A stretch of DNA of 64,000 nt from Roseibium sediminicola (lineage in GTDB: Bacteria; Pseudomonadota; Alphaproteobacteria; Rhizobiales; Stappiaceae): contig NZ_JALNMJ010000002.1 in NCBI RefSeq assembly GCF_023156505.1, forward strand, positions 124,001 through 188,000. The letters run 5' to 3'. How positions within the stretch are numbered: position 1 is the first letter of the stretch; each line of letters opens with the position of its first letter. The translations under genes and the position numbers were made by a program. This document shows, piece by piece, positions 11,515-19,951 of this stretch. Under the pieces are notes generated by a model that saw only the letters and a list, made by a program, of their open reading frames with translations, was not told the origin of the DNA and did not search any database.

Positions 11515-11916
11515 CTATTGGCCGGCCGGCCAGATGAGTTCCAGGCGGATGCCGCCCGGTTCGGCGAACATCATGTGCCTGCGCGGACCTTCGCCCAGAA
11601 GTTCGGGCTCGAATTCGATCGTGACGCCTGGCCAATCCCGTATCTTGGCGGCAAGTGCTTCGAGCTCGCCTTCTGAACCGACTTCCAGGGCAATGTGGTG
11701 CAGGCCGATATTGGTCTTGCGGTCGAAGTCGGTCACCGGCCGGTTAAGGTCCGCCTGCCAGAGCGTCAGGCGGGCAGTGCCGTCCGACACGGTCGTGCGC
11801 GGATAGGCGTCGTCCCGGGCCAGAAGTGTCCAGTCGAGAACATCGGTGAAAAAGGCCGTGGTCTGGTCGAGGTCCCGGACGGTGAGGCCGAGATGATTGA
11901 TGCCTTTGGTGGTCAC
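11515..11916 (-). CDS. VOC family (glyoxalase-like) protein
   Basis: A 133-residue vicinal-oxygen-chelate protein of one paired-domain module. The first metal-site His appears in INHLGLTVRDLDQTTAFF, the second in GLHHIALEVGS, and the terminal Glu in GGIRLELIWPAGQ. It resembles the STM3117-like/lactoylglutathione lyase-related branch; the substrate is unknown. I chose the GTG at 11916 because AAGGA lies 6 bp upstream and the family usually begins two or three residues before the INHLGL strand; an ATG at 11967 would add 17 atypical residues. It is divergent from rpsB. Confidence 0.8.
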   Translation of the reverse strand: MTTKGINHLGLTVRDLDQTTAFFTDVLDWTLLARDDAYPRTTVSDGTARLTLWQADLNRPVTDFDRKTNIGLHHIALEVGSEGELEALAAKIRDWPGVTIEFEPELLGEGPRRHMMFAEPGGIRLELIWPAGQ

Positions 11917-12084
11917 ATTCTGTTCCTTGGTCTGTTGCAGATCCGAATCTATTGGTAGAAATGACATGAAATCGCGTCAAGCGGAGAGGCGACCGACTTG
12001 GCGACAATCCGGCAGTCGTCAATTCCAGGTGCAAGACCCGGTCGACAATCCGGTGTTGAGTGGAAGAAAACCGGTCCTTAGGCC

Positions 12085-12113
12085 TTGAAATAAAATTTCG
12101 ACCCCACTATAAG
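12085..12113 (+). promoter_or_regulatory. Probable rpsB-tsf promoter
   Basis: TTGAAA (12085-12090), exactly 17 bp, then TATAAG (12108-12113) match a sigma-70 promoter. Transcription would start near 12120, giving a leader of about 120 nt before the rpsB ATG. Confidence 0.6.
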
Positions 12114-12142
12114 GCGCGCATTCCACACGCAAGGGGCGGAAC

Positions 12143-12232
12143 CTGAGTTTATCGGGGTCCATCCGGTGCCCGCGAGGAACATTTCCTCCGGTCCACATCC
12201 TCTTGCGGAGGTTAAACCGGAAAACTCAGGAG
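12143..12232 (+). promoter_or_regulatory. Structured rpsB leader overlapping the ribosome binding site
   Basis: CTGAGTTTATCGG (12143-12155) can pair with CCGGAAAACTCAG (12217-12229), closing about 60 nt of internal structure. The 3' arm runs into AGGAG (12228-12232), the ribosome binding site of rpsB at 12242. Ribosomal protein S2 is known to repress its own operon in E. coli through the leader. A similar autoregulatory role here is inferred from geometry alone. Confidence 0.45.
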
Positions 12233-12241
12233 ATAAGGGCC

Positions 12242-13069
12242 ATGGCATTGCCCGATTTCACCATGCGCCAGCTGCTCGAAGCTGGTGTGCACTTTGGTCA
12301 CCAGAAACACCGCTGGAACCCGCGCATGGGTCAGTTCATCTTTGGTGTGCGCAACGACGTTCACATCATGGATCTGTCCCAGACCGTTCCGCTTCTGCAC
12401 CAGGCTCTCAAAGCGGTGTCCGACACGGTTGCCGGTGGTGGCCGCGTTCTGATCGTCGGCACCAAGCGCCAGGCTCAGGAAGCAGTTGCATCGTCCGCGC
12501 GCAACTCCGCGCAGTACTTTGTCAACGCCCGCTGGCTCGGTGGCATGCTGACCAACTGGAAGACCATCTCCCAGTCCATTCAGCGCCTGCGCAAGCTGGA
12601 AGAGACCCTTTCCTCCGACGCTGCCAACGCTCTGACCAAAAAAGAGCGTCTGTTCATGGACCGCGAGCGTGAAAAGCTCGAGCGGAACCTTGGCGGTATC
12701 AAGGACATGGGCGGTATCCCGGACCTGATCTTCGTGATCGACACCAACCGCGAAGCCATCGCCATCCAGGAAGCCCGCCGTCTGGGTATCCCGGTTGCAG
12801 CGATCCTCGATTCCAATTCCAATCCGGATGGCATCACCTATCCGGTGCCGGGCAACGACGATGCCGGCCGCGCAATCTCGCTCTACTGCGACCTGATTGC
12901 CCGCGCTGCCATCGATGGTATTTCCCGCGCCCAGGGTGCCGCCGGCATGGACATCGGCGAATCGGACGAAGCTCCGGTTGAAGAAGTTCTCGCCGCTGAA
13001 GGCGCAGAAGCACCGGCCGAAGCCGCTGAAGCTGCTCCGGCTGAAGAAGCTGCCGCCGCTCAGGCCTAA
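12242..13069 (+). CDS. rpsB: 30S ribosomal protein S2
   Basis: The product has 275 residues and begins [20 protein letters not shown], followed by [15 protein letters not shown] and [18 protein letters not shown], all S2 signatures. It binds the 30S head/platform junction and is needed for S1 docking. After residue 245 there is an Ala/Glu-rich tail (about 30 residues), common in alphaproteobacterial S2. The ATG at 12242 has AGGAG at proper spacing. It heads the conserved rpsB-tsf-pyrH-frr group. A 484-codon antisense frame spanning this gene and tsf is a shadow. Confidence 0.97.
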   Translation: MALPDFTMRQLLEAGVHFGHQKHRWNPRMGQFIFGVRNDVHIMDLSQTVPLLHQALKAVSDTVAGGGRVLIVGTKRQAQEAVASSARNSAQYFVNARWLGGMLTNWKTISQSIQRLRKLEETLSSDAANALTKKERLFMDREREKLERNLGGIKDMGGIPDLIFVIDTNREAIAIQEARRLGIPVAAILDSNSNPDGITYPVPGNDDAGRAISLYCDLIARAAIDGISRAQGAAGMDIGESDEAPVEEVLAAEGAEAPAEAAEAAPAEEAAAAQA

Positions 13070-13077
13070 TGAATATC

Positions 13078-13100
13078 TCTGCCGCGTCCCGCGCGGCAGA
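13078..13100 (+). terminator. Hairpin between rpsB and tsf (partial terminator)
   Basis: TCTGCCGCG (13078-13086) and CGCGGCAGA (13092-13100) form a perfect 9-bp stem with a 5-nt loop, followed by only three T residues. This could attenuate rpsB transcription ahead of tsf, or mark an RNA-processing point, as seen in other bacteria with unequal S2 and EF-Ts levels. The position, 9 bp after the rpsB stop codon, supports a regulatory role. Confidence 0.5.
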
Positions 13101-13214
13101 TTTATGTTGAATTCGCAAGACGGACTGCACTTTGTTGCAGTCCCGTCATAAAGACGCGGATAGCAATCGGCTAAACCGTGTCTCATCTGAAACCCCCCAT
13201 GCACGAGGCAATCG

Positions 13215-14132
13215 ATGAGCATTACCGCTGCGATGGTAAAAGAGCTCCGCGAGAAATCCGGCGCTGGCATGATGGACTGCAAAACCGCCCTGAACGAATC
13301 TGGCGGTGACATGGAAGCAGCTGTCGACTGGCTGCGCACCAAGGGCCTGGCCAAGGCTGCCAAGAAGGCAGGCCGTGTTGCCGCTGAAGGTCTGGTTGGT
13401 GTGGCCGCCGAAGGCACCAAGGCTGCCGTTGTCGAGCTGAACTCCGAAACCGACTTCGTTGCCCGCAACGAAGGTTTCCAGGAATTGGTTTCCAAGGTGA
13501 CCAAGATCGCCGTCGGCACCGACGGTTCGGTCGAGGCACTGGCCGCTGCCGATCTCGACGGCAAGCCGGTTTCCGAAGCCATCACCGATGCGATCGCCAC
13601 CATCGGCGAAAACATGACCCTGCGCCGCTCGGCAGTGCTGAGCGTCAACGAAGGTGTCGTCTCCACCTATGTCCACGGCAAGGTTGTCGAGGGTCTGGGC
13701 AAAATCGGCGTGCTGGTCGCCCTGGAATCTTCCGGTGACGCAGCAAAGCTGGACGCACTTGGCCGCCAGATCGCCATGCATGTGGCTGCGACCAGCCCGC
13801 TGTCGCTGAACACCGAAGAACTCGACCCGGCTGTGGTCGAGCGTGAAAAGTCGGTGTTTTCCGAGCAGGCTCGCGAGTCCGGCAAGCCGGAAAACATCAT
13901 TGAGAAAATGGTGGAAGGCCGTTTGCGCAAATTCTACGAGGAAGTTACCCTCGTGAAGCAGGCTTTTGTCATCAACCCGGATCAAACGGTTGAACAGGCC
14001 GTCGAGGCGCTCGCGAAAGAACTCGGCACCGATGTCAAACTCTCCGGCTTCGTCCGCTTCGCGCTCGGCGAGGGGATTGAGAAGGAAGAGCAAGATTTCG
14101 CTGCAGAGGTGGCAGCCGCCACCGGGCAGTAA
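13215..14132 (+). CDS. tsf: Elongation factor Ts
   Basis: A 305-residue nucleotide exchange factor for EF-Tu. The N-terminal UBA-like module [20 protein letters not shown] with DCKTAL, the core TDFVARN segment and the C-terminal [15 protein letters not shown] helix are characteristic. Length is normal for the bacterial type with a duplicated core. It is separated from rpsB by 145 bp containing a hairpin, and is closed by a strong terminator at 14142-14170. The start has a weak purine stretch (GAGGCAA) upstream. Confidence 0.97.
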   Translation: MSITAAMVKELREKSGAGMMDCKTALNESGGDMEAAVDWLRTKGLAKAAKKAGRVAAEGLVGVAAEGTKAAVVELNSETDFVARNEGFQELVSKVTKIAVGTDGSVEALAAADLDGKPVSEAITDAIATIGENMTLRRSAVLSVNEGVVSTYVHGKVVEGLGKIGVLVALESSGDAAKLDALGRQIAMHVAATSPLSLNTEELDPAVVEREKSVFSEQARESGKPENIIEKMVEGRLRKFYEEVTLVKQAFVINPDQTVEQAVEALAKELGTDVKLSGFVRFALGEGIEKEEQDFAAEVAAATGQ

Positions 14133-14141
14133 GCTCCGAAG

Positions 14142-14170
14142 AAAAGCGCCGGCAAGTCCGGCGCTTTTTT
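14142..14170 (+). terminator. Rho-independent terminator after tsf
   Basis: AAAAGCGCCGG (14142-14152) pairs with CCGGCGCTTTT (14158-14168) around a CAAGT loop, continuing into a run of eight T residues. It lies 10 bp after the tsf stop codon and should end the rpsB-tsf transcript, so pyrH probably depends on read-through or its own promoter. Confidence 0.85.
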
Positions 14171-14201
14171 TTAGGAAGACAATTTTAAAAAGGGTGCACC
14201 C

Positions 14202-14921
14202 ATGACGAATTCTTTGCGTTGGAAACGGATCCTTCTGAAACTCTCCGGCGAAGCCCTGATGGGTTCCCAGGCTTTTGGAATTGACCCGGCCATTGTGCAA
14301 AGGATCGCCAAGGAAATTGCGGACGCCGTGGCGCTCGGTGCCCAGGTCGGAGTGGTTGTCGGCGGCGGCAACATCTTCCGCGGTGTCGCCGTGGCCGCCA
14401 AGGGCGGCAACCGCGTCACCGGCGACCACATGGGCATGCTGGCAACCATCATGAACAGCCTGACGCTCGCCGACGCCCTGCGCCGTCTCAAGGTCAATGC
14501 ACGCGTGCTGTCAGCGGTGTCCGTGCCCTCCATCTGTGAAACCTTCTCCCAGCGTGTTGCTGACCGCTACATGGAAGACGGCGACGTGATCGTCTTCGCC
14601 GGCGGTACCGGCAACCCGTTCTTCACCACCGACAGCGGCGCGGCGCTGCGCGCGGCCGAGATGAAATGCGACGCATTCCTGAAGGGCACGCAGGTCGATG
14701 GTGTGTATTCGGAAGATCCGAAGCTCAATCCGGACGCCGAGCGCTACGAGACTCTTGGCTATGAGGAAGTCATCACCCGCAATCTGAAGGTCATGGACAC
14801 CACGGCGATTGCACTGGCCCGCGACAATTCCATTCCGGTAATTGTGTTTTCGATCCATTCGCCCGGCGCGCTGGTCAGCGTGCTGCAGGAAACCGGTACC
14901 TACACAGTCGTGGGCGACTGA
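14202..14921 (+). CDS. pyrH: UMP kinase
   Basis: A 239-residue amino-acid kinase-fold enzyme that phosphorylates UMP to UDP. It begins [20 protein letters not shown], with the glycine-rich ATP loop [13 protein letters not shown] and the UMP-binding [20 protein letters not shown]. Bacterial UMP kinase is hexameric and regulated by GTP and UTP. Length matches the family. It lies in the conserved tsf-pyrH-frr order, between the tsf terminator and a 169-bp spacer that carries a long imperfect palindrome. Confidence 0.96.
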   Translation: MTNSLRWKRILLKLSGEALMGSQAFGIDPAIVQRIAKEIADAVALGAQVGVVVGGGNIFRGVAVAAKGGNRVTGDHMGMLATIMNSLTLADALRRLKVNARVLSAVSVPSICETFSQRVADRYMEDGDVIVFAGGTGNPFFTTDSGAALRAAEMKCDAFLKGTQVDGVYSEDPKLNPDAERYETLGYEEVITRNLKVMDTTAIALARDNSIPVIVFSIHSPGALVSVLQETGTYTVVGD

Positions 14922-15001
14922 AAGTTTTAACTCCATTCAAGGCTCAAGCCCTTGTGTTTCGGCGCGTATATGCCATGTTGGCGCGCGCCGAGACTCTATC
15001 G

Positions 15002-15058
15002 GAGCGTCTTGCTTTGACTTTGGCCTTTCTGAAGCCTCCAAGTCAAAGCACGACGCTC
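15002..15058. repeat. Long imperfect palindrome in the pyrH-frr spacer
   Basis: The left arm 15002-15023 (GAGCGTCTTGCTTTGACTTTGG) and the right arm 15038-15058 are inverse copies, differing by one mismatch and one missing base, around a 14-nt loop. The stem of about 21 bp would be very stable in RNA. No T-tract follows, so a simple terminator is unlikely. It could be a dispersed repeat, an RNase processing site or a regulator of frr. Key arm features are GAGCGTC and TTTGACTT on the left and AAGTCAAA and GACGCTC on the right. Confidence 0.55.
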
Positions 15059-15090
15059 TCAGCCAAGCACAAGAAAACAGTGAGGATAAA

Positions 15091-15654
15091 ATGTCGGTAG
15101 AAGGTGTGGATCTGGACGATTTGAAGCGCCGCATGCAGGGCGCCTTGGCGGTGCTGAAGACCGAATTCGCGGGCCTTCGGACCGGTCGTGCCTCCGCTTC
15201 CATGATGGATCCGATCTCTGTCGATGCCTATGGCCAGTCCATGCCGATCAGCCAGGTTGCGACCGTTTCCGTTCCCGAGCCGCGTATGCTGGCCGTCCAG
15301 GTCTGGGACAAGAGCATGGTTGCCGCCGTCGAAAAGGCGATCCGCGAATCGAACCTGGGCCTGAACCCGGTCGTCGATGGCCAGCTGCTGCGTTTGCCGA
15401 TCCCGGAACTGAACCAGGAACGCCGCCAGGAGCTGATCAAGGTCGCGCATAAATACGCCGAAAGCGCCAAGGTTGCGATCCGCCACGTTCGCCGGGATGG
15501 AATGGACGACGCCAAGAAGGCGGAAAAAGACGGTGAGATCTCCCAGGATGACAGCCGCGTCGCCTCCGACGAAGTGCAGAAACTGACCGACCAGATGATC
15601 GGTGAGGTCGATGCCATGCTGGAGAAAAAAGAACAGGAAATCTCTCAGGTCTGA
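15091..15654 (+). CDS. frr: Ribosome recycling factor
   Basis: A 187-residue protein that splits post-termination ribosomes with EF-G. It shows [37 protein letters not shown] and [18 protein letters not shown], all strongly conserved in RRF, and the length (about 185) is standard. The ATG at 15091 has a TGAGGAT ribosome binding site; an upstream in-frame extension to 14842 consists of the palindromic spacer and is not coding. uppS starts 35 bp after it. Confidence 0.96.
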   Translation: MSVEGVDLDDLKRRMQGALAVLKTEFAGLRTGRASASMMDPISVDAYGQSMPISQVATVSVPEPRMLAVQVWDKSMVAAVEKAIRESNLGLNPVVDGQLLRLPIPELNQERRQELIKVAHKYAESAKVAIRHVRRDGMDDAKKAEKDGEISQDDSRVASDEVQKLTDQMIGEVDAMLEKKEQEISQV

Positions 15655-15689
15655 TCCTTCGGTTCTGAGCCTGTGAATTGGGAGAGACC

Positions 15690-16457
15690 ATGAGCGTCAG
15701 CCCGGATCGTGACCTGCAAGCATCCGCGTCGGAGCGCTCCGGCGCGAAATTGCCGCGTCACGTTGCCTTCATCATGGACGGCAACGGCCGCTGGGCGACG
15801 TCACGCGGTTTGCCGAGGACGGAGGGGCACCGGCAGGGGCTGGAAGCCCTGCGCAACATGATCCGTCATGCCGGCAAGGTCGGCATCGAAGTGGTAACCA
15901 TCTACAGCTTCTCCTCCGAGAACTGGAGCCGTCCCGAAACGGAAGTCTCGTTCCTGATGGGTCTGCTGCGCCGGTTTGTGCAGCGGGATCTGAGTGAGCT
16001 GCACGACGCCAATGTGCGCATTCGCATCATTGGCGGACGGAATGGTCTGGATGCCGGGATCCTGAAACTCCTTCAGGAGGCGGAGGAACTGACCAGCGGC
16101 AACACGGGCCTTGAGCTCGTGGTCGCGTTCAATTACGGCGCCCGGGACGAAATCATCCGGGCCGCGCAGGTTCTGGCACAAAAGGTGGCCGCTGGCGAAA
16201 TGCGACCGGAGGAGCTGACCGAAGCCGCACTGACGGAGCAGCTTGATACCCGCGGCTTGCCCGATCCGGACCTGATCATCCGCACCAGCGGTGAAATGAG
16301 GCTGTCGAATTTTCTGCTCTGGCAGGCTGCCTATTCCGAATTCTATTTCTGTGATCTGCTCTGGCCCGATTTCGACGCTGCGGCGTTCGACAAGGCGCTC
16401 GACTGCTTCTGTGCCCGGGACCGAAGATATGGTGGCCTGAGCGCCAAGACGTACTGA
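15690..16457 (+). CDS. uppS: Isoprenyl (undecaprenyl diphosphate) transferase
   Basis: A 255-residue cis-prenyltransferase that makes undecaprenyl diphosphate, the lipid carrier for peptidoglycan and O-antigen. The catalytic sequence HVAFIMDGNGRWATSRGL has Asp30; GHRQG, SFSSENWSRP and the C-terminal RTSGEMRLSNFLLWQ are family motifs. The ATG at 15690 follows GGGAGA; a TTG at 15678 in the same frame is a less likely start. Four genes from frr to dxr are tightly packed, suggesting an operon for isoprenoid and envelope precursors. Confidence 0.95.
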   Translation: MSVSPDRDLQASASERSGAKLPRHVAFIMDGNGRWATSRGLPRTEGHRQGLEALRNMIRHAGKVGIEVVTIYSFSSENWSRPETEVSFLMGLLRRFVQRDLSELHDANVRIRIIGGRNGLDAGILKLLQEAEELTSGNTGLELVVAFNYGARDEIIRAAQVLAQKVAAGEMRPEELTEAALTEQLDTRGLPDPDLIIRTSGEMRLSNFLLWQAAYSEFYFCDLLWPDFDAAAFDKALDCFCARDRRYGGLSAKTY

Positions 16458-16472
16458 CGTCCGGCATCCACC

Positions 16473-17315
16473 ATGGCACAGGCAGAACAACCACCCAAAA
16501 AAATGTCCGATCTCGGCGTCCGTTTGGCCTCTGCGCTTGTTCTGGGGCCGTCGGTGCTGGCGATCACCTATTTTGGCGGCATTGCCTTTGATGTGCTCAT
16601 GCTGATCGTCGCCATGCTGTTCTTGTGGGAGTGGTTCTCCATGACGGGAACCAAAGCCGCATCAGCGCCATCTTTGGTGGGGCAGGGCGGTCTGGTTGCT
16701 CTGGGCGTATTGCACATGATCGGCCTGCCGGAAGCCGGGATCGGCGTCATGTTCCTGAGCGCTCTGGCCGTCTTTGCCGTCAGTGGTTTTTCCAAAACCG
16801 GGCGATGGGGCCTCGAAGGGGCTCTTTACAGTGGCTTGGCCCTTTACGCGCTTTTGGTGCTCAGAAGCGGAGCCGGGGGACTGATGGTGACCTTCTTCCT
16901 GCTCTTTGTCGTCTGGGCCACCGACATTTTCGCCTATTTTACAGGCCGGGCTCTCGGCGGACCGAAGCTCTGGCAGAGGGTGTCGCCGAAAAAGACCTGG
17001 TCGGGCGCGATCGGTGGGCTGATCTTCGCAACGGCGTTTGGGGCCGGCGTCGCCCATTGGGCCGGCGCGCATTCGATTTTCTATTGGGCCTTTCTGGCAG
17101 CGGGACTGTCGATCGTGTCCCAGGCGGGCGACCTTCTGGAATCGGCCATCAAGCGCCGGTTCGATGTCAAGGATTCCAGCAACCTCATTCCTGGCCACGG
17201 CGGCATCATGGACCGCATCGACGGGCTGGTCGCCGCCGCGATTTTTGCCGTGCTCCTCGGTCTGATTGCCGGTGGAACTCTGTCGGACCCGATCGCCGGG
17301 CTTGGCCTGACCTGA
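16473..17315 (+). CDS. cdsA: Phosphatidate cytidylyltransferase
   Basis: A 280-residue multi-pass inner-membrane enzyme making CDP-diacylglycerol from CTP and phosphatidic acid. The family signature near residues 210-255 appears as ESAIKRRFDVKDSSNLIPGH followed by GGIMDRIDGL, containing the metal-binding aspartates; SPKKTWSGAIGGLI precedes it. About seven to eight hydrophobic helices are visible. It lies 15 bp after uppS and 16 bp before dxr, the usual order in alphaproteobacteria. Confidence 0.95.
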   Translation: MAQAEQPPKKMSDLGVRLASALVLGPSVLAITYFGGIAFDVLMLIVAMLFLWEWFSMTGTKAASAPSLVGQGGLVALGVLHMIGLPEAGIGVMFLSALAVFAVSGFSKTGRWGLEGALYSGLALYALLVLRSGAGGLMVTFFLLFVVWATDIFAYFTGRALGGPKLWQRVSPKKTWSGAIGGLIFATAFGAGVAHWAGAHSIFYWAFLAAGLSIVSQAGDLLESAIKRRFDVKDSSNLIPGHGGIMDRIDGLVAAAIFAVLLGLIAGGTLSDPIAGLGLT

Positions 17316-17331
17316 GATTGGAGACGTACCG

Positions 17332-18537
17332 ATGGCGGTTGCTGCCGCACAACGAGACAGGACTGCAGCGGTCCGGATCACCGTCTTGGGCGCGACCGGA
17401 TCGATCGGACAGAGCCTTGCCGACCTGATCGAACGCAATCCGGACCGGTTTGAGGTTGCTGCGCTGGTCGCCAACCGGAATGCCGGGCTTCTCGCGGATA
17501 TGGCCGGCCGTCTGAATGCGGCCTTGGCCGTGTTGGCAGACGAAAGCCAGTTTCAGGATCTCCAGGATCGGTTGCAAGGAACCGGTATTTCCGTGTCAGC
17601 CGGTGAGAACGCCGTTCTGGAGGCCGTTGACCGGGACACGGATCTCGTCGTTGGGGCCATTGTCGGTTCTGCGGGCCTCATTCCGACGATGCGGGCGATC
17701 CGTCCGGGCCGTCGCATTGCGCTTGCCAACAAGGAGTGCCTCGTCTGCGCAGGCGACTTGTTCATGGGCAAGATCCGCGAAACCGGCGCGGAGCTTCTGC
17801 CCGTCGACAGCGAGCACAACGCGATCTACCAGGTGTTCGAAGCGGACAAGGCCGATCAGGTGGAAAGCGTCATTTTGACCGCGTCCGGCGGACCTTTCCG
17901 AACCTTTTCCAAGGCGGATATGAACAAGGTCACGCCGGCACAGGCTCTGAAACACCCAAACTGGGACATGGGAGCCAGGATCACGATCGACAGTGCGACC
18001 ATGATGAACAAGGGTTTTGAAGTTATTGAGGCTTCACACCTTTTTCCGATCTCACATGATCAACTCGCCGTGCTTGTCCACCCCCAGTCCGTGGTGCATG
18101 GGCTGGTGCAATACAAGGATGGCTCGCTGCTGGCACAGCTCGGCAGTCCGGACATGCGCACACCGATCGCCCATTGCCTGGCCTATCCCGAAAGGATGGA
18201 GGTTCCTGTCAAGCGTCTCGACCTGGCCGAAATCGCGCAGCTGAATTTCGAAGCGCCGGATCTGGACCGGTTCCCGGCTTTGCGTCTTGCGCTGGAGGCC
18301 ATGAAGGCAGGCCGCGGCGCACCGGCCGCGCTGAACGCCGCCGACGAGGTCGCGGTCGCGGCGTTCCTCTCCGGCCAGATCGGTTTCTTGGACATTCCGG
18401 CGGCGATCGAAGCCGTGCTGGAAGAACTGGAAAAAGCCGATGCGCTTGCCACGGCGGATTGTGTCGAGGCTATTCTGGAACTGGATGGAGCTGCCCGCGC
18501 AAAAACCTCGGAATGGATCAAATCCCGTTGTTTATGA
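17332..18537 (+). CDS. dxr: 1-deoxy-D-xylulose 5-phosphate reductoisomerase
   Basis: A 401-residue NADPH-dependent enzyme of the MEP isoprenoid pathway, forming 2-C-methyl-D-erythritol 4-phosphate. The N-terminal Rossmann segment ITVLGATGSIGQSLADLI, the metal site in LPVDSEHNAIYQ and the SGGPFR loop followed by the NWDMGARITIDSATMMNKG segment are all intact. It feeds precursors to UppS, encoded upstream. The gene ends 106 bp before rseP. Confidence 0.96.
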   Translation: MAVAAAQRDRTAAVRITVLGATGSIGQSLADLIERNPDRFEVAALVANRNAGLLADMAGRLNAALAVLADESQFQDLQDRLQGTGISVSAGENAVLEAVDRDTDLVVGAIVGSAGLIPTMRAIRPGRRIALANKECLVCAGDLFMGKIRETGAELLPVDSEHNAIYQVFEADKADQVESVILTASGGPFRTFSKADMNKVTPAQALKHPNWDMGARITIDSATMMNKGFEVIEASHLFPISHDQLAVLVHPQSVVHGLVQYKDGSLLAQLGSPDMRTPIAHCLAYPERMEVPVKRLDLAEIAQLNFEAPDLDRFPALRLALEAMKAGRGAPAALNAADEVAVAAFLSGQIGFLDIPAAIEAVLEELEKADALATADCVEAILELDGAARAKTSEWIKSRCL

Positions 18538-18643
18538 CGTTTACAGGTCTTCAAAAAAACACGGTCACCCTTAACTCGCCGTAATTTTCCTTTTAGTACG
18601 GTGCATCGGATCAACTCTGGCTGCCCCGGATCGGACACGCTAC

Positions 18644-19786
18644 ATGGACTTTATCACTTCCGCTTATGGCCTCGTTGCCGGCACGATCATCCCATTCCTG
18701 TTCGTGCTGACCATTGTCGTGTTCTTCCATGAGCTCGGCCATTTCGCTGTTGCGCGATGGTGCAATGTCAAGGTGGACGCTTTCTCCGTCGGTTTCGGCC
18801 GCGAGCTCTTTGGCCGCACCGACAGAAAAGGCACTCGTTGGAAGCTGTGCTGGATCCCGCTGGGCGGATACGTGAAATTTGCCGGCGACGAAAACGCCGC
18901 CAGCGTTCCCAGCCGTGAAATCATTGCGCAAATGAGCGAAGAGGAGCGGAAAACGGCCTTCATTGCCAAGCCGGTCTGGCAACGGGCTGCCGTGGTGGCG
19001 GCGGGACCGATCGCCAATTTCATCCTTGCCATCCTGATCTTCGCGGTGCTGTTCGTTTCCTTTGGCAAACAGGGTTTGCGGCCGGTCGTCGAAGAGGTCT
19101 TTTCCGGTGGCGCAGCACAGCGTGGCGGTATTGTTGCTGGTGATGTCATCAAGGAGATTGATGGCCGAAAGATCCAGACATTCAACGAGTTGCGTCAAGT
19201 TGTCCTGATGAATGCGAACACGCCGCTTGTGTTCGAGGTCGACCGGGACGGCAAGATGGTGTCGCTGACCGTGACCCCGGATGCCAAGGTCAAGGAAGTT
19301 TTCCTGGGCGAGAAGCAGATGGCGGGGGACATCGGGCTGCGTGGTTCCTCGGATCCGGAAAACATCATTCTCATCAAATACACGCCGCTTGAAGCGGTCG
19401 CTGAAGGTGGGCATGAAACCTGGCGGATCATTTCAGGAACTGTCAGCTATATTTGGGGCGTCGTTACTCAGCGCCAGTCCGCCGATCAGCTGGGCGGGCC
19501 GATCCGAGTCGCGCAGATTTCCGGTCAGGTGGCAGATCTTGGCTTCGTTCCGCTGATTTCCCTGGCTGCTGTCCTGTCGGTCAGCATCGGCCTGATCAAT
19601 CTGGCGCCGGTTCCGATCCTGGACGGCGGTCACCTCGTCTACTTTGCCGCGGAAGCCCTCAGAGGCAAGCCGCTCAGCGAACGGGTTCAGGATGTCGGGT
19701 TCCGCATTGGACTGGGGCTCGTTTTGATGCTGATGGTCTTCGTGACATGGAAGGATATCATGCGGCTCGTGGGCACAGATTCATGA
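18644..19786 (+). CDS. rseP: RIP metalloprotease RseP
   Basis: A 380-residue site-2 protease in the inner membrane that cleaves anti-sigma factors and clears signal peptides. The zinc motif FFHELGHF gives H29, E30 and H33 in the first helix; a PDZ domain spans about residues 125-200; the C-terminal APVPILDGGHL supplies the third ligand (LDG). Only one PDZ domain is evident, as in many alphaproteobacteria, against two in E. coli RseP. It sits directly before bamA, matching the conserved envelope cluster. Confidence 0.94.
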   Translation: MDFITSAYGLVAGTIIPFLFVLTIVVFFHELGHFAVARWCNVKVDAFSVGFGRELFGRTDRKGTRWKLCWIPLGGYVKFAGDENAASVPSREIIAQMSEEERKTAFIAKPVWQRAAVVAAGPIANFILAILIFAVLFVSFGKQGLRPVVEEVFSGGAAQRGGIVAGDVIKEIDGRKIQTFNELRQVVLMNANTPLVFEVDRDGKMVSLTVTPDAKVKEVFLGEKQMAGDIGLRGSSDPENIILIKYTPLEAVAEGGHETWRIISGTVSYIWGVVTQRQSADQLGGPIRVAQISGQVADLGFVPLISLAAVLSVSIGLINLAPVPILDGGHLVYFAAEALRGKPLSERVQDVGFRIGLGLVLMLMVFVTWKDIMRLVGTDS

Positions 19787-19951
19787 TGGCCGTGACATTG
19801 ACGCAACGTCTTCTGACTAAATCGCTTTCAGCCCGGAAGGGCGGTTGCGTTATCGGTAAAAACCTATAAAACACTCGTCGGTTCCGAGAATCTGCTGGGG
19901 TGAGTGCGGATTCCCGGGAGGGGTATTTAAAAACAAAGGCATAGCGCAATA

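Noticed and set aside
12212..13666. 484-codon minus-strand frame across rpsB and tsf
   Set aside because: Both plus-strand genes are certain, and the frame crosses their spacer with no start signal.
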